A DNA stretch of 64,000 nt from the NCBI RefSeq assembly GCF_018861315.1, contig NZ_JAHLDL010000020.1:1-64000 (forward strand), in the 5' to 3' direction. The notes under the pieces are model-generated. The model had not been told where the DNA came from, ran no database searches, and saw only the letters and a list, made by a program, of their open reading frames with translations. The position numbers and the translations under genes were made by a program. How positions within the stretch are numbered: position 1 is the first letter of the stretch; each line of letters begins with the position of its first letter. Source of the stretch: Clostridium bowmanii. GTDB taxonomy: Bacteria; Bacillota; Clostridia; Clostridiales; Clostridiaceae. This document shows, one piece after another, positions 1 to 8,027 of the stretch.

Positions 1-25
1 GTAAAAAAATTATACTATTGGAATA

Positions 26-49
26 ATCATGCGGTTAAAATCGCATGAT
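26..49. repeat. Perfect 8-bp hairpin
   Basis: ATCATGCG and CGCATGAT flank an 8-base AT-rich loop. There is no T-run and no gene beside it, so its role is unknown. It may be a terminator remnant of a gene left of the window. Confidence 0.4.
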
Positions 50-150
50 CAATTAGTGTGTTTAAATATTAGTGTTTTGAAACAGAAGTAGACTCTATTC
101 CTCATTTTATTTCAAATATAATTTCCAGTAAGAAAAAAATGCAAAAAAAT

Positions 151-180
151 ACCTAAGGCAGAAATTAATTTGCCTTAGGT
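151..180 (-). terminator. Intrinsic terminator, minus-strand orientation
   Basis: ACCTAAGGCA pairs perfectly with TGCCTTAGGT. Read on the minus strand the stem is followed by a T-rich tract (complement of the A-run at about 139-150). No minus-strand gene is visible to its right, so it may be left over from a deleted gene. Confidence 0.45.
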
Positions 181-191
181 TGATGGCTATG

Positions 192-215
192 GGGCCTGAC
201 CCCTGGGCTATTATG
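192..215 (+). repeat. REP-like GC-rich palindrome, copy 1
   Basis: The GC-rich core GGGGCCTGACCCCTGGG with a tail resembling TATTATGG stands out from the AT-rich surroundings. It belongs to the same family as copies at 6441, 7154, 19066 and 19092. Here it sits directly at the left edge of a truncated toxin-like reading frame, as if it marks a rearrangement boundary. Confidence 0.65.
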
Positions 216-412
216 GAAGTAGTCCTTCAGTAGAGAGACCTATGGCAGACGATACTATTTATAACTATGTACAGGATTTTGTTGAAGGTAATATATCTAG
301 AAATGCATTCTGGGAATTAGCAAAGTTTAGATATCCAACACATCAAATAAGCTTTCATACAGCAAGAGCTTTAGCATGTTTAACTTATGAAAGGAGCTAT
401 AATTTAAGATGA
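206..412 (+). pseudogene. DUF3990-like (ART-fold) toxin remnant
   Basis: An open frame runs from the REP-like element to a TGA at 410-412; the first ATG in it is at 242. The frame reads GYYGSSPSVERP, then MADDTIYNYVQDFVEGNIS. The first part resembles the YHGS-x-xVEKP start of DUF3990 / ADP-ribosyltransferase-like toxins and the second their C-terminal ADDSYF-type segment. The central, probably catalytic part is therefore missing. The stop overlaps the next gene's start (ATGA), the coupling usual for a toxin-antitoxin-like pair. The family assignment is from memory of the motifs and is tentative; that this is a fragment is fairly clear. Confidence 0.45.
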
Positions 413-972
413 AATCAAAAATAAGCAATAATTTATACTATGTATGTAGCTTAATAGAATTTATTGGACGTGAAACCAAAAATAAACGTTATGATATAGT
501 AAACCTTTTAGGCGAAGAAGCTATTAGACATATATTTGAATATGCGGATGTATTTCATTCTGAACAAATAGCAGCTGTAGCGGATAGATGTATAGAAGAT
601 TATAGAATAGAAAAAGGTTTTTTTGACAATGTAAATGATTGTAAATATAATGTGCCAGATTATTGGAGCATTGGTGCAGTATATCAAAGGCTTATAGAAA
701 ATGGGAACTATACCGGGGTACCTACATTAATTGTAGAAATATTAAGTCCGTCAAATGAGTCTCATGATTTAGTTACAAAGATGAATTTATATCAACACTT
801 TGGAGTAAATGAATATTGGATAGTAAATCCTAAAATTAAGACAGTATAATTATATAAAATTAATGATAAGGGTTTCTATGAACAATTTGGAGTTTATAAA
901 AATGGTGAAGAATTTGAATCAGCTATGTTCAAAGAACTTAAAATAAATCTGAAAGAAATTTTTGAACTTTAG
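409..972 (+). pseudogene. Chimeric remnant: toxin-partner N-part joined to Uma2 nuclease C-part
   Basis: The frame opens at ATG 409, overlapping the upstream toxin-like remnant by 4 bases. Residues 1 to about 97 look like the small alpha-helical partner protein found beside DUF3990-type genes (a judgement from context). From about residue 98 the sequence changes to GVPTLIVEILSPSNESHD and YWIVNP, which are hallmarks of the C-terminal half of Uma2 / DUF820 PD-(D/E)XK nucleases. A TAA at 847-849 stops the frame, yet the same frame continues with Uma2-like sequence to the TAG at 970-972. So this is a deletion fusion of two genes followed by a nonsense mutation, and it is not expected to make an active nuclease. 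Confidence 0.65.
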
Positions 973-993
973 ACAATGTAAATGATTATGCAA

Positions 994-1039
994 AATGTAT
1001 GAAAACAGACAAATATTGTTTGCTTTCATACATTTTTTT
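994..1039 (+). terminator. Intrinsic terminator after the Uma2 remnant
   Basis: AATGTATGAAA pairs with TTTCATACATT across a stem-loop that can extend inward, and a run of seven T follows. Confidence 0.8.
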
Positions 1040-1148
1040 ATTGTATAATTACAATATTAAGTAAATTGTGTTAATTAATGAATATATTGCTAATGAACAT
1101 AGATTGTTATTATAAAGATACCTAGCTGCAGTGAGGAGGGGGAGAATA

Positions 1149-1792
1149 GTGGGTAGAATTTTAGTGATTGACGATGAAGAATATATAGGATGGATTATCC
1201 AAAAGGCCTTTGAAAACACTGATAATCAGGTTTATGTAACACTAGATGGAAAGGCAGGAATACTTGAAGTACATAGCAAAGCTTTGATGTTGTAGGAGAA
1301 ATGAGCTCGAATATGCAGGTTAAGTTTTTAAGAGCACTTGAAGATAAGGAAATTCAAAGAGCTTCTGATCTGAGTAGGGGAAATTTAAAAATTGATGTGA
1401 GAGTTATAGCTTCTACAAATAAAGACCTAACAGAGGCTATTTTAAATGGGACTTTTAGAGAGGGTTTTTATTATAAATTAAATGTTGTGCCCATTGAAAT
1501 TCCACCTCTCAGGCATAGAAAAGAAGACGTAGGTGATCTTTTAGATCTATTTATTAAAAAATATGATACTTATAGAAAAATAAAAGGATTTACACTTGAG
1601 GCTATGAAGCTTCTTAAAAATTATAATTGGCCAGGTAATATACGTGAACTTGAAAATGCCATAGAAAGAATTGTTATATTAGCAAAGGAGTCATATATTA
1701 AAGCAGCAGAACTTCCAATAGAAATTCTAGGACTCCTGGGTATTACAAGATCAGCATTGATTTATAGGATGCAAAAACATAATATAAATTAA
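1149..1792 (+). pseudogene. NtrC-family sigma-54 response regulator, internally deleted
   Basis: A GTG at 1149 behind a strong GGAGGGGG site starts a receiver domain (VGRILVIDDEE, acidic pocket DDE) that reads for about 45 codons to a TAG at 1296. One base out of frame at about 1283 the sequence continues as FDVV and runs directly into VGEMSSNMQVKFLRALEDKE, the segment after Walker B of the AAA+ domain. The rest of the receiver, the linker, Walker A and the GAFTGA loop are absent. The frame then carries the arginine-finger region, PGNIRELENA and a shortened Fis-type helix-turn-helix (LLGITRSALIYRMQKH), with a further deletion before it. At least one frameshift and two deletions make it non-functional. 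It may once have controlled the exporter genes downstream. Confidence 0.85.
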
Positions 1793-1838
1793 TATTATAT
1801 ATCTAACTATAATGAACATGAATGGAAGGTGAAAAATA

Positions 1839-3725
1839 TTGAAATCAAATTTAAAAGAAAAGTTTAAAGCGTTTAAGTTTAAAGAATTATTGACATAATC
1901 AAATGTTAAAAAGGTAATTATTGTTGTACTCGTTGTGATTGCTTCGGTTTCTGGATTCAAAAGTAGTTTTATACAAAATAAATTCTTTGCGAAAAAGGTC
2001 GCAATAAAGCAAAATACAACTATTGCAGAAAAAGGAAATCTAAAGGTTATAGTATCAGGTTCAGGTCCTATATACTTTACAAACTCAAGTATAATTTATT
2101 CGAAAATTGGTGCTACAGTTACAAAGGTTAATTACAAAGAAGGAGATAGTGTAAAAGCTGGGGATATAATATATGAACTAGACGATACTGATGCACAGAC
2201 TGCACTGAATTCAGACTCTAATAGTTTTAAGCAAAATCAAATTTCAGCGAGTACAAGCAATGACGCAGTAAGCGATTTATCAATTAAAGCACCTTTTACA
2301 GGCCTTGTTAGCGATATTTTAGTAAAACAGGGCGATACAGTTTCAAAGGGAGGTACAGTTTTTACCATAGCGGATACCACAAAGCTTAAGGTATTGTTAA
2401 CCTATAATGCTTCATCTGCTGGTAAAATAGCAATAGGACAAACTGCAAATGTATATTTAACTTCACTTATGCAGTCTGTAAGCGGAAATGTAACCTATAT
2501 AAGTAATCAGACAACTGCAACTAGTGCAGGTGGAAAGTTATATACAGTGGAAATTCAAATTAATAATCCAGGAGCTGTCGTTGAGGGAATGACTGCAAGT
2601 GCAGATATTTCAGCCACTGGTGGTGTAATATCAAGCACTGGCACCGCTGAACTTAATTATATAAAAAAACAGCTAGTTACTAGTTCAACAGGTGGAACAG
2701 TAGAAAGTATCTCAATTAAACAAAACCAAAAGGTTAGTTCAGGGCAAGCGCTTATAAAAATGAGCAGTGATGAGATTGCACGAGCTAAAGAAAACTCAGA
2801 CTTACAACTGGAAAGTGCACAGTCGCAGATGGCCTTAAAAACAAAACAACTTGATTATTATAAAATAATAGCCCCTATTAATGGAGTAATAACAAAAATG
2901 ACTAATAAAGTGGGCGATACTATAAAGGCTGGAGATGAGCTTTCTGATGTTTCAGATCCAACGCAAATGGAGTTTGATATACCTGTAGATGAACTGGCTA
3001 TAGCAAAACTTAAAGTTGGACAAGATACAAGTATTACCGTAGATGCACTACCAGCAACTACAGAAACTCCAGTTAAAGGAGCGGTTTCAAAGATTGCAGT
3101 AACTGGAACCTCAGAAAGTGGAGTAACAACTTTTGTAGTAACGGTTAAAGTTAACGATAATTTAGATAAGCTTAAGGGTGGAATGAATGCAAATGGTGAA
3201 ATATTAGTATCTAATAAAGAAAATGTTTTGAATTTACCTATAGAAGCTATAACTACAACTGATGGAAAAAGTTTTGTCTATGTTAGTAAAGCTGGTTCTG
3301 GACCTATAGCAGGCGTTGGTGGAAATGGTGCAATGGGCGGACGGACTGGACATGTGGAACTTCCGCTGGTTTATAAGGGCGTCCACAGTAGAGAAGCTAA
3401 ACGAAGAGCAATAGAAGCATTAACAACTGTTAGCCTTAAAGAAAGAATGCATCACAGGCCTAGTGAACTCTCAGGAGGTCAGCAGCAAAGAGTAGCTATT
3501 GCTAGAGCATTAGTTACAAGACCACCTGTACTTCTTGCAGATGAGCCTACTGGGGCTCTAGACAGTAAAACAGGAATAGAAGTTATGGGCATTTTGAAAG
3601 AACTTAATTCAAATGGGCATACAATAATTCTAATAACTCATGATAATGATCTTGCAGCGGAGGCAAAGCGTATTATAAGAATTTCAGATGGTGAAATCAC
3701 CGAGGATAAGGAGATGGCACAGTGA
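1839..3725 (+). pseudogene. MacA-like adaptor fused to C-half of MacB-like ATPase
   Basis: The natural start is probably TTG 1839 after GGAAGGTG, giving a basic N-terminus, but an in-frame TAA lies at 1896-1898 just before the membrane helix (KKVIIVVLVVIASVS). Translation from ATG 1935 would lose most of that anchor. Residues to about 465 (from 1935) form an HlyD/RND-type periplasmic adaptor with two lipoyl-like halves, beta-barrel segments and a coiled-coil stretch. At about residue 470 the frame passes without a stop into an ABC ATPase that lacks Walker A and the Q-loop but keeps [16 protein letters not shown] (about 510-525) and [11 protein letters not shown] (about 534-544). The usual order is adaptor, ATPase, permease, so an in-frame deletion probably joined the first two. 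The product cannot bind ATP normally. Confidence 0.85.
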
Positions 3726-4900
3726 AATTTATTCAGGCTTATAAAATGGCAATAAAGAGTATAGTCGCAAACAAGGTAAGGTCTTTTCTCACTATGCTAG
3801 GAGTCATCATTGGTGTAGGATCAGTAATTATTGCCGTTGGAGTTGCACAAGGAAGTACTGCTAGTATTACTAATTCACTTTCTGGTCTTGGTACAAACAT
3901 GATATATATAAATATAACCGGAAGAGGTAGTAATAGAAATGTTACCTATGATGAGCTAATAAAATTTCAGGGCAAGAATAGTTCTATAATTTCTAAGATT
4001 GCTCCTCAGGCTTCAAGTAATTCTACAGTAAAAGTAGGGAGTTTAAGTCGTGGTACTACAATACTGGGTACAAGTCCTGAGTATGCAGACATCGGTAGTA
4101 TTACAGTACAAGAGGGTAGATTTTTAATTCAATTAGATCTTGATTATAATCAAAAGATAGCAGTTATAGGAACTGCAGTTGCTAATGATATATTTAAAGG
4201 ACAAAGTCCAATAGGTAAGACTATGAAAATAACTGGTCAGCAGTTCAAGGTTGTTGGAGTTCTTACGCAGACGGCAGATGGAGTGGATGCATCCACAGAT
4301 GATAGAGTCATTATACCAATAAGTGTTGCAACAAGGCTTAGTAAATCAGCAATAATAAAAAACTTTCAAGCTCAGGCTACAACTGCTGATACTGTAGATC
4401 AATCAGTTAAAATCTTAACTACATTTTTGACTAAAATATATAAGGATGATAAAGCATTTAGAGTTACAAATATGGCAGCAATGCTGACAGCACTAGATTC
4501 AATTACATCAACACTTACAGTTGTACTTGCAGGAATATCGGGGATATCACTTGTAGTAGGTGGTATAGGAATTATGAACATAATGCTAGTATCAGTAACA
4601 GAGCGAACAAGGGAAATAGGAATTAGAAAGGCTATTGGCGCGAAAAAAGGAAACATACTTACACAATTTTTAATTGAAGCCTTAGTAGTTACTGGTCTTG
4701 GAGGAATCATAGGTGTACTTATTGGTGTCGGCACAATACATTTTGTTATAGGTGGTCTTAAAATCGTTCCCGAGGTATATTCGATTCCATGGATTTTACT
4801 TTCTTTTGGTATCTCACTTTTAATAGGAGTGGTTTTTGGAATGTATCCAGCCAACAAAGCAGCAAATTTAAATCCAATAGATGCGTTAGCATATGAATAA
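3722..4900 (+). CDS. MacB-like ABC transporter permease (FtsX family)
   Basis: This 392-residue protein has one N-terminal membrane helix (about 20-42, after KIFxxAxKMAIKSI-type sequence), a periplasmic MacB_PCD domain and three C-terminal helices with the FtsX signature MNIMLVSVTERTREIGIRKAIGA. This is the usual layout of MacB/YknZ-type permeases, which work mechanically with an adaptor to export peptides or lipids. It starts at GTG 3722 and overlaps the fusion gene's stop by 4 bases, so it was translated in the same operon. The gene itself looks intact, but its cognate ATPase is broken. It would be orphaned unless it uses the second exporter's ATPase at 7318. Confidence 0.85.
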   Translation: MKFIQAYKMAIKSIVANKVRSFLTMLGVIIGVGSVIIAVGVAQGSTASITNSLSGLGTNMIYINITGRGSNRNVTYDELIKFQGKNSSIISKIAPQASSNSTVKVGSLSRGTTILGTSPEYADIGSITVQEGRFLIQLDLDYNQKIAVIGTAVANDIFKGQSPIGKTMKITGQQFKVVGVLTQTADGVDASTDDRVIIPISVATRLSKSAIIKNFQAQATTADTVDQSVKILTTFLTKIYKDDKAFRVTNMAAMLTALDSITSTLTVVLAGISGISLVVGGIGIMNIMLVSVTERTREIGIRKAIGAKKGNILTQFLIEALVVTGLGGIIGVLIGVGTIHFVIGGLKIVPEVYSIPWILLSFGISLLIGVVFGMYPANKAANLNPIDALAYE

Positions 4901-4962
4901 ATTAGAAAGTATATAAATGTACCGTGTTAAAGGAAAGAGATATAAAAAGGATGGTGTAAAAA

Positions 4963-6441
4963 ATGAAATTTAAAAAAGTAGGTTTAAGTTTAATGTTAGC
5001 AGGCGTAATGATACTTTCTACTGTAGGTTCCTCTCAAGTTTTTGCAATTTCAAGCCCTCTAAGCTACGCAGGTTCAATGGAAAAAATGCAACAACTAAAG
5101 GTTATAGATAAGGCTACTAAAGGTGAGGATGGACTAGTAACTAGAGGCCAATTAGCAAAAGCCATAGCAATAGCTGATGGATTATCTTCCACATCTTCAA
5201 ACTTAAATGGCACAACAATTTTTCCGGATATTAAAGCTAATAGTGATATTAGCGGATATGTTAACGGTGTGGTAGGGGTAGGTTTAATGTTTGGAACACC
5301 AGACGGTTTATTTCATCCTGAACAGTACGTTACTATGGCAGAGATGGATACAATTATGGTGAGGCTGCTTGGATATACAGATACAGACCCAGACCTTTCA
5401 AAATTATCATGGCCTAATAATTATATTCAACAGGCTTATAAATTAGGATTAACTACTGATATAACAGCGAAGAAAAGTGATAAGTTAACTTATAAAGTAG
5501 CAGCAGTTTTGTTTGACAGGCTTTTTAGTACCTTAATTAAGGGCTCTCAAACTGAATATTTCTCTGACAAATATTTTGAAGATGAATATTTAAACACTGA
5601 AATTACAGGCAGCTTAAAAGAAGTTACAGTGGTTGGAAATTCAAAAACTTCAGATGATCTTTTAGATAATCAAGTTTACCTTGCAGGCCAAGGGTTAACT
5701 AGTTTAACAAAATACACAGTTAATAGTAATGCTGGGGAAATTGAACTTGGAGTAAAATATAAACTTTATATTGATGGAAGCACTATTACTAAAGTAAGTG
5801 TAAAAGAAAATTCCACAGAAAACTATGCTGTAACAAGTGTAACTTCTTCATTAATAGCTTATAAAGATGACAATGATGTGGCTCATACTATGTCGCTACC
5901 AAAAGCTTCACTATATTACTATCATGGAGCATACGTAGACTATGAAGTTGCAGTAAAAGCAGTGAGAGCTTATTCCTCTATTATTCTAACCAATAAGAGT
6001 GATAAGTCAGGTTATGACTATGGGATTATTGTTGATGCTAATTTTGGGAAACCACAGGTATATAAAAATGATAATGCCGCACTTCTAGATCAGCTTAGGA
6101 ATACAAAATATTCTTATATTTACAGAGGTGCCAATATTCAGGAATCTCAATTAAATGCTTATGATGTAGTTTATTTTGTATCAGATATTTGGAATAAGAA
6201 TACCTTTATTTACGTAAATGATAAGGTTGTAATTGGAACTATTACAGAATTTACAGGAGATATGCTTAATCCAACTGGACTCACAATTAATAATACAAAT
6301 TATACATTCGGTAAATATTTCAATAGAGCTAGACTTAATAATTATGATGGTGATATTGGAAACTTCTTAACTAATGTTAATGTTAAAGATTTTAAAACTT
6401 TAATTTTGGGTGTGGATGGAAAGATTGTCGATATTTACTAG
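4963..6441 (+). CDS. SLH-domain cell-surface protein
   Basis: The 492-residue protein begins with a clear signal peptide (basic MKFKK, hydrophobic core, cleavage after VFA at about 28). Residues of about 35 to 190 look like two to three S-layer homology repeats: GLVTRGQLAKAIAIA, FPDIKANSDISGYVNGVVGVGLMFG and a later weaker repeat. SLH domains hold proteins on secondary wall polymers. The remaining 300 residues are beta-rich and unrecognised, with repeats of the KLYIDGSTITKVSVKEN type. The ribosome binding site is AAAGGATGGTG. The stop codon shares its last base with a REP-like palindrome that begins at 6441. The position after the exporter genes suggests an envelope role; the ligand is unknown. 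Confidence 0.75.
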   Translation: MKFKKVGLSLMLAGVMILSTVGSSQVFAISSPLSYAGSMEKMQQLKVIDKATKGEDGLVTRGQLAKAIAIADGLSSTSSNLNGTTIFPDIKANSDISGYVNGVVGVGLMFGTPDGLFHPEQYVTMAEMDTIMVRLLGYTDTDPDLSKLSWPNNYIQQAYKLGLTTDITAKKSDKLTYKVAAVLFDRLFSTLIKGSQTEYFSDKYFEDEYLNTEITGSLKEVTVVGNSKTSDDLLDNQVYLAGQGLTSLTKYTVNSNAGEIELGVKYKLYIDGSTITKVSVKENSTENYAVTSVTSSLIAYKDDNDVAHTMSLPKASLYYYHGAYVDYEVAVKAVRAYSSIILTNKSDKSGYDYGIIVDANFGKPQVYKNDNAALLDQLRNTKYSYIYRGANIQESQLNAYDVVYFVSDIWNKNTFIYVNDKVVIGTITEFTGDMLNPTGLTINNTNYTFGKYFNRARLNNYDGDIGNFLTNVNVKDFKTLILGVDGKIVDIY

Positions 6442-6465
6442 GGGTCAGGCCCCTGGGTAAATATG
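6441..6465 (+). repeat. REP-like palindrome, copy 2 (left of RAYT)
   Basis: The core GGGGTCAGGCCCCTGGG is followed by TAAATATG. It overlaps the stop codon of the SLH gene by one base and lies 156 bases before the RAYT transposase. It is in the same orientation as copy 3, which ends that gene. Confidence 0.8.
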
Positions 6466-6507
6466 TAAATATTAAATATGGAGTATTGAAAGTAAAAAAA
6501 CATAAAG

Positions 6508-6546
6508 GAGAATCGTCATTTCGATGGCGGTTCTCTTCTTTTGTTT
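6508..6546 (+). terminator. Intrinsic terminator with UUCG tetraloop
   Basis: GAGAATCGTCAT pairs with ATGGCGGTTCTC (two G-U pairs) around a TTCG loop, followed by TTCTTTTGTTT. It probably ends the SLH gene transcript ahead of the transposase. Confidence 0.85.
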
Positions 6547-6620
6547 AAAATAAAAGCAAATAGATAATAATTATAAATGCTAAAATAAAAGATTAATAAA
6601 AAAATCAAAAGGAGATATGT

Positions 6621-7181
6621 ATGCCTAGAAAAAAACACAAATGGTATATTGGTGCTATGTTGCATGTTACAGCAAGAGGAAATCATAAAAGTAATATTTT
6701 TAAAGATGAAACAGATTATAAATTATATTTATATTACGTAAAAGAGGCTATAGAATATTATGATAATAAACATTATATAATTGCATATGTTTTAATGACA
6801 AATCATGTACATCTTGTAATTGAAACAACAGATTGTGACATATCCGATTTTATAAAAAGAGTACATGGTAGATATGCAGAGAATTTTAATAAAAAATATG
6901 ATTGCACAGGACATTTATTCCAGGGTAGATATAACTCAGAGTTAATTGGAGACGAAAATTATATGCTAGAAGTTAGTAGATATGTGCATCTTAATCCAGT
7001 AAGGGCTAAAATGGTTGAAAAACCTGAGGATTATCGATGGAGTAGCTACACTATGTACACAGGAGAAAAAGATGAGAAACTAATAACATCAAAAAGAGTA
7101 CTTTCATATTTTAAAGAAAAAGGATTATATAAAAAATTTGTAGAAAGCGCTATGGGGCCAGACCCCTGGGTAATAATGTAA
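6621..7181 (+). CDS. REP-associated tyrosine transposase (RAYT, Y1_Tnp)
   Basis: This 186-residue IS200/IS605-like Y1 transposase has the metal-binding HUH motif NHVHLVIE (H62, H64) and the RAYT blocks HLFQGRY and SRYVHLNPVRA, where Y121 is the probable catalytic tyrosine. RAYTs act on REP palindromes by single-strand cleavage. Two REP-like copies flank it. The second copy lies inside the reading frame: the last residues, GPDPWVIM, and the stop are encoded by the GGGGCCAGACCCCTGGG core and its TAATAATGTAA tail. The length is usual for the family and no lesion is visible. The ribosome binding site is AAGGAGAT. Confidence 0.92.
   Translation: MPRKKHKWYIGAMLHVTARGNHKSNIFKDETDYKLYLYYVKEAIEYYDNKHYIIAYVLMTNHVHLVIETTDCDISDFIKRVHGRYAENFNKKYDCTGHLFQGRYNSELIGDENYMLEVSRYVHLNPVRAKMVEKPEDYRWSSYTMYTGEKDEKLITSKRVLSYFKEKGLYKKFVESAMGPDPWVIM
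7154..7178 (+). repeat. REP-like palindrome, copy 3 (inside RAYT 3' end)
   Basis: The core GGGGCCAGACCCCTGGG followed by TAATAATG supplies the last codons of the transposase, and its tail supplies the TAA stop. It is in direct orientation relative to copy 2. Confidence 0.8.
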
Positions 7182-7193
7182 ACAAATAATGTA

Positions 7194-7222
7194 TTGACAT
7201 CTATAGGGTATTGAATTAAAAT
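7194..7222 (+). promoter_or_regulatory. Sigma-A type promoter of the second exporter operon
   Basis: TTGACA (7194-7199), a 17-base spacer and TAAAAT (7217-7222) make a strong predicted promoter. It lies about 96 bases before the ATPase start and just after the RAYT/REP unit. Confidence 0.7.
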
Positions 7223-7317
7223 TTAACTTAATTGTTAATTAAATACGTATTATATGAAAATGGGGGTATCTTGCTATTTCGCTTGCCAATAAAGGAATAG
7301 TAGAGGGGGGAAATTGA

Positions 7318-8022
7318 TTGAGTGAAGCAATTGTTGTAAAAAATTTAGTGAAGTCTTATCAGATGGGTGAAACAAAAATTATTGCTGTAGATGATGTAAG
7401 CTTTTCCATAAAAGCGGGATCTTTGGTTGTTTTGATTGGAGCAAGTGGTGCTGGCAAATCTACAGTTTTAAATATTTTAGGTGGAATGGATACAGCGACG
7501 TCTGGAAGTGTTGATGTTTATGGACAAGAAATAACAAAGTATAATGATTTAAAACTCACATTATATAGAAGAAACAGTATTGGCTTTGTTTTTCAGTTTT
7601 ATAACCTTATGCCAAATCTAAATGTCCTAGAAAATGTAGAGCTGGCAAGTCATATATGCAAAAATCCCATTAGTGCAAGGGAAAGCTTAAGATTGGTTGG
7701 ATTATCAGACAGAGAAAGAAATTTCCCTTCACAAATATCCGGTGGAGAACAGCAAAGGGTTGCTATAGCTAGAGCTCTTGCTAAAAATCCAGATCTATTA
7801 TTATGTGATGAACCCACTGGGGCATTAGATTATATAACAGGCAAAAGTGTACTTTCACTTTTACATAAAATATGCCGTGAGAGTAATAAAATTGTCATAA
7901 TTGTAACGCATAACCTTGCAATTGCACCCATAGGAGATATGGTTATCAGAATGAAAAGTGGGCAGGTAGTCAGCATTGAAGAGAATCCCTCACCTATACC
8001 TGTGGAGAGGATTGAGTGGTGA
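7318..8022 (+). CDS. ABC transporter ATP-binding protein (MacB/LolD/YknY type)
   Basis: This 234-residue ATPase is complete: Walker A GASGAGKS (41-48), Q-loop VFQFYNLMP (Q93), signature SGGEQQR (141-147), Walker [10 protein letters not shown] (161-168) and the H-loop in VIIVTHN. It starts at TTG 7318 after AGAGGGGGGAAA. The permease follows 5 bases later and the adaptor further downstream, so the three form one exporter of the MacAB/YknXYZ type. It could also serve the orphan permease at 3722. The substrate is unknown; relatives export antimicrobial peptides, bacteriocins or lipoproteins. Confidence 0.92.
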   Translation: MSEAIVVKNLVKSYQMGETKIIAVDDVSFSIKAGSLVVLIGASGAGKSTVLNILGGMDTATSGSVDVYGQEITKYNDLKLTLYRRNSIGFVFQFYNLMPNLNVLENVELASHICKNPISARESLRLVGLSDRERNFPSQISGGEQQRVAIARALAKNPDLLLCDEPTGALDYITGKSVLSLLHKICRESNKIVIIVTHNLAIAPIGDMVIRMKSGQVVSIEENPSPIPVERIEW

Positions 8023-8027
8023 TATAG

